64,000 bases of DNA from Pseudomonas paracarnis (GTDB taxonomy: Bacteria; Pseudomonadota; Gammaproteobacteria; Pseudomonadales; Pseudomonadaceae), in NCBI RefSeq assembly GCF_904063055.1, contig NZ_CAJFCN010000001.1:248001-312000 (forward strand), written 5' to 3'. Within the stretch, counting starts at the first letter, position 1; each line of letters starts with the position of its first letter. Both the position numbers and the translations under genes were made by a program. Below, piece after piece: positions 63,181-64,000 of the stretch. A model generated the notes under the pieces. That model saw nothing but the letters and a program-made list of their open reading frames with translations. It was not told the DNA's origin and made no database searches.

Positions 63181-64000
63181 TCTGCCGAATCGGCAGTACT
63201 ACCCGAAACTTCGTACCCTTGCCTACCTCACTGCTGACGCTGATATCGCCACGGTGTTTCTTGACGATCCCGTAGGACAACGACAACCCCAACCCCGTCC
63301 CTTCGCCCACCGGCTTGGTGGTGAAGAACGGGTCGAAAATCTTCTGCACGGTGTCGGGGGCAATCCCACAGCCGTTGTCTGCGACTTCCAGCCACACGTT
63401 TTCGCCTTCCACTCCGTTGCTGATGGTAATGGTGCCGCGCTCAGGGCCCATGGCTTGTGCGGCGTTGATCACCAGGTTCATCACCACCTGGTTGAGTTGG
63501 GAGGCCAGGCATTCGATTTCCGGCAGCGGCGTGTAGTGCTTGACCACATCGGCCTTGTACTTGAGTTCGCTGGCGACGATGTTCAGCGTCGAATCGATGC
63601 CTTGCTGCAGGTTGGCGAATTGCCAGGTCTGGTCGTTATCCACCCGTGAGAAGTTCTTCAGGTCCTTGACGATTTGCACCACACGGCCGATGCCGTCCTT
63701 GGATTCGCGGATCAGGATCGGAATGTCGTCCTTGAGAAAATCCAGGTCCAGCTCGTTGCGCAATGCCGTGAGCGGTTCGCGATGTTCTGGCGCCCCGATG
63801 TGCGCTTCGCTGCGCTGGTAGGCATCGAGCATCTGTTGCAGCTGCTTGAAGTAGCTGTCGAGGGTGCTGAGGTTGGAGGAAATAAAGCCCACCGGGTTGT
63901 TGATCTCATGGGCGACACCGGCCGCGAGTTGCCCCAGTGAGGCGAGTTTTTCCGACTGCACCAGTTGGCTTTCCAGGAGCTTGCGCTCTTCAATTTCCAG
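63170..64000 (-). CDS. Sensor histidine kinase (5'-truncated by window edge)
   Basis: The frame is open to the right end of the window; 276 residues of the C-terminal part are visible. Seen: a coiled linker ([20 protein letters not shown]), H-box [16 protein letters not shown]-box [16 protein letters not shown]1 DNGCGIAP, F-box FDPFFTTKP and G2 [15 protein letters not shown]. The H-box ExNNP and long insertion between dimerisation and ATPase parts fit the NtrB-like class of kinases. The sensor domain and any partner regulator lie outside the window. Confidence 0.93.
   Translation of the reverse strand: MEIEERKLLESQLVQSEKLASLGQLAAGVAHEINNPVGFISSNLSTLDSYFKQLQQMLDAYQRSEAHIGAPEHREPLTALRNELDLDFLKDDIPILIRESKDGIGRVVQIVKDLKNFSRVDNDQTWQFANLQQGIDSTLNIVASELKYKADVVKHYTPLPEIECLASQLNQVVMNLVINAAQAMGPERGTITISNGVEGENVWLEVADNGCGIAPDTVQKIFDPFFTTKPVGEGTGLGLSLSYGIVKKHRGDISVSSEVGKGTKFRVVLPIRQTAA

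Overview
The window is a chromosomal segment of a fluorescent pseudomonad, most likely of the Pseudomonas fluorescens group. The evidence is GC-rich coding, dense REP-type inverted repeats in gene gaps (TGTGGGAGC..GGCTTGCCTGCGAT), and housekeeping genes that read as close relatives of known Pseudomonas proteins (lepA-lepB-rnc-era-recO-pdxJ, cmoBA, asrA-type lon, gcd, znuD-type receptor). There are no rRNA, tRNA, CRISPR, phage or transposase genes that I can see.

Layout. 0-9.4 kb: the 3' part of lptG, then the translation/RNA/vitamin B6 run lepA, lepB, rnc, era, recO, pdxJ, then a Tat-exported multicopper oxidase and tadA. The order lptG|lepA and pdxJ|multicopper oxidase-tadA does not match the P. 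aeruginosa order I remember, and each junction carries a REP element. 9.5-14.9 kb (minus strand): cmoB, cmoA, a lysoplasmalogenase-like membrane protein, a chagasin-type peptidase inhibitor lipoprotein and a second Lon protease. 15-21.3 kb: a giant Ig-like/beta-propeller protein and a membrane EAL phosphodiesterase with a degenerate GGDEF domain. 21.4-23.7 kb: a two-gene unit of a 2-oxoglutarate/Fe(II) oxygenase and an aromatic amino acid decarboxylase. 23.9-28.8 kb: quinoprotein glucose dehydrogenase gcd and a zinc-type TonB receptor. 29-31.2 kb: two small genes and a PadR regulator/siderophore-interacting reductase pair with a palindromic operator.

Accessory region, 31.7-59 kb: a complete CS1/alpha-type chaperone-usher pilus operon (major pilin, usher, tip adhesin, chaperone, second pilin), then three giant toxin-like proteins (about 1726, 1530 and 2164 residues). 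Two of these end in leucine-rich repeats plus a NEL-type E3 ubiquitin ligase-like region with a C-x-D motif. They are interleaved with a bifunctional penicillin-binding-like protein whose second glycosyltransferase glutamate appears replaced by Gln, and with an amino acid permease. This stretch holds no REP elements. I regard it as the most interesting part of the window: a likely host- or competitor-directed effector cluster next to an adhesive pilus.

59-64 kb: an OpgC-like acyltransferase, a cupin, an ABM monooxygenase, an FMN glutamate synthase-family protein, the cysteine-free L31 paralogue rpmE2 and the 3' part of a sensor histidine kinase. The receptor gene at 28.8 kb and rpmE2 at 62.9 kb share the upstream element GTTACnnTATAAC, which looks like a Zur box, so two zinc-starvation genes bracket the accessory region.
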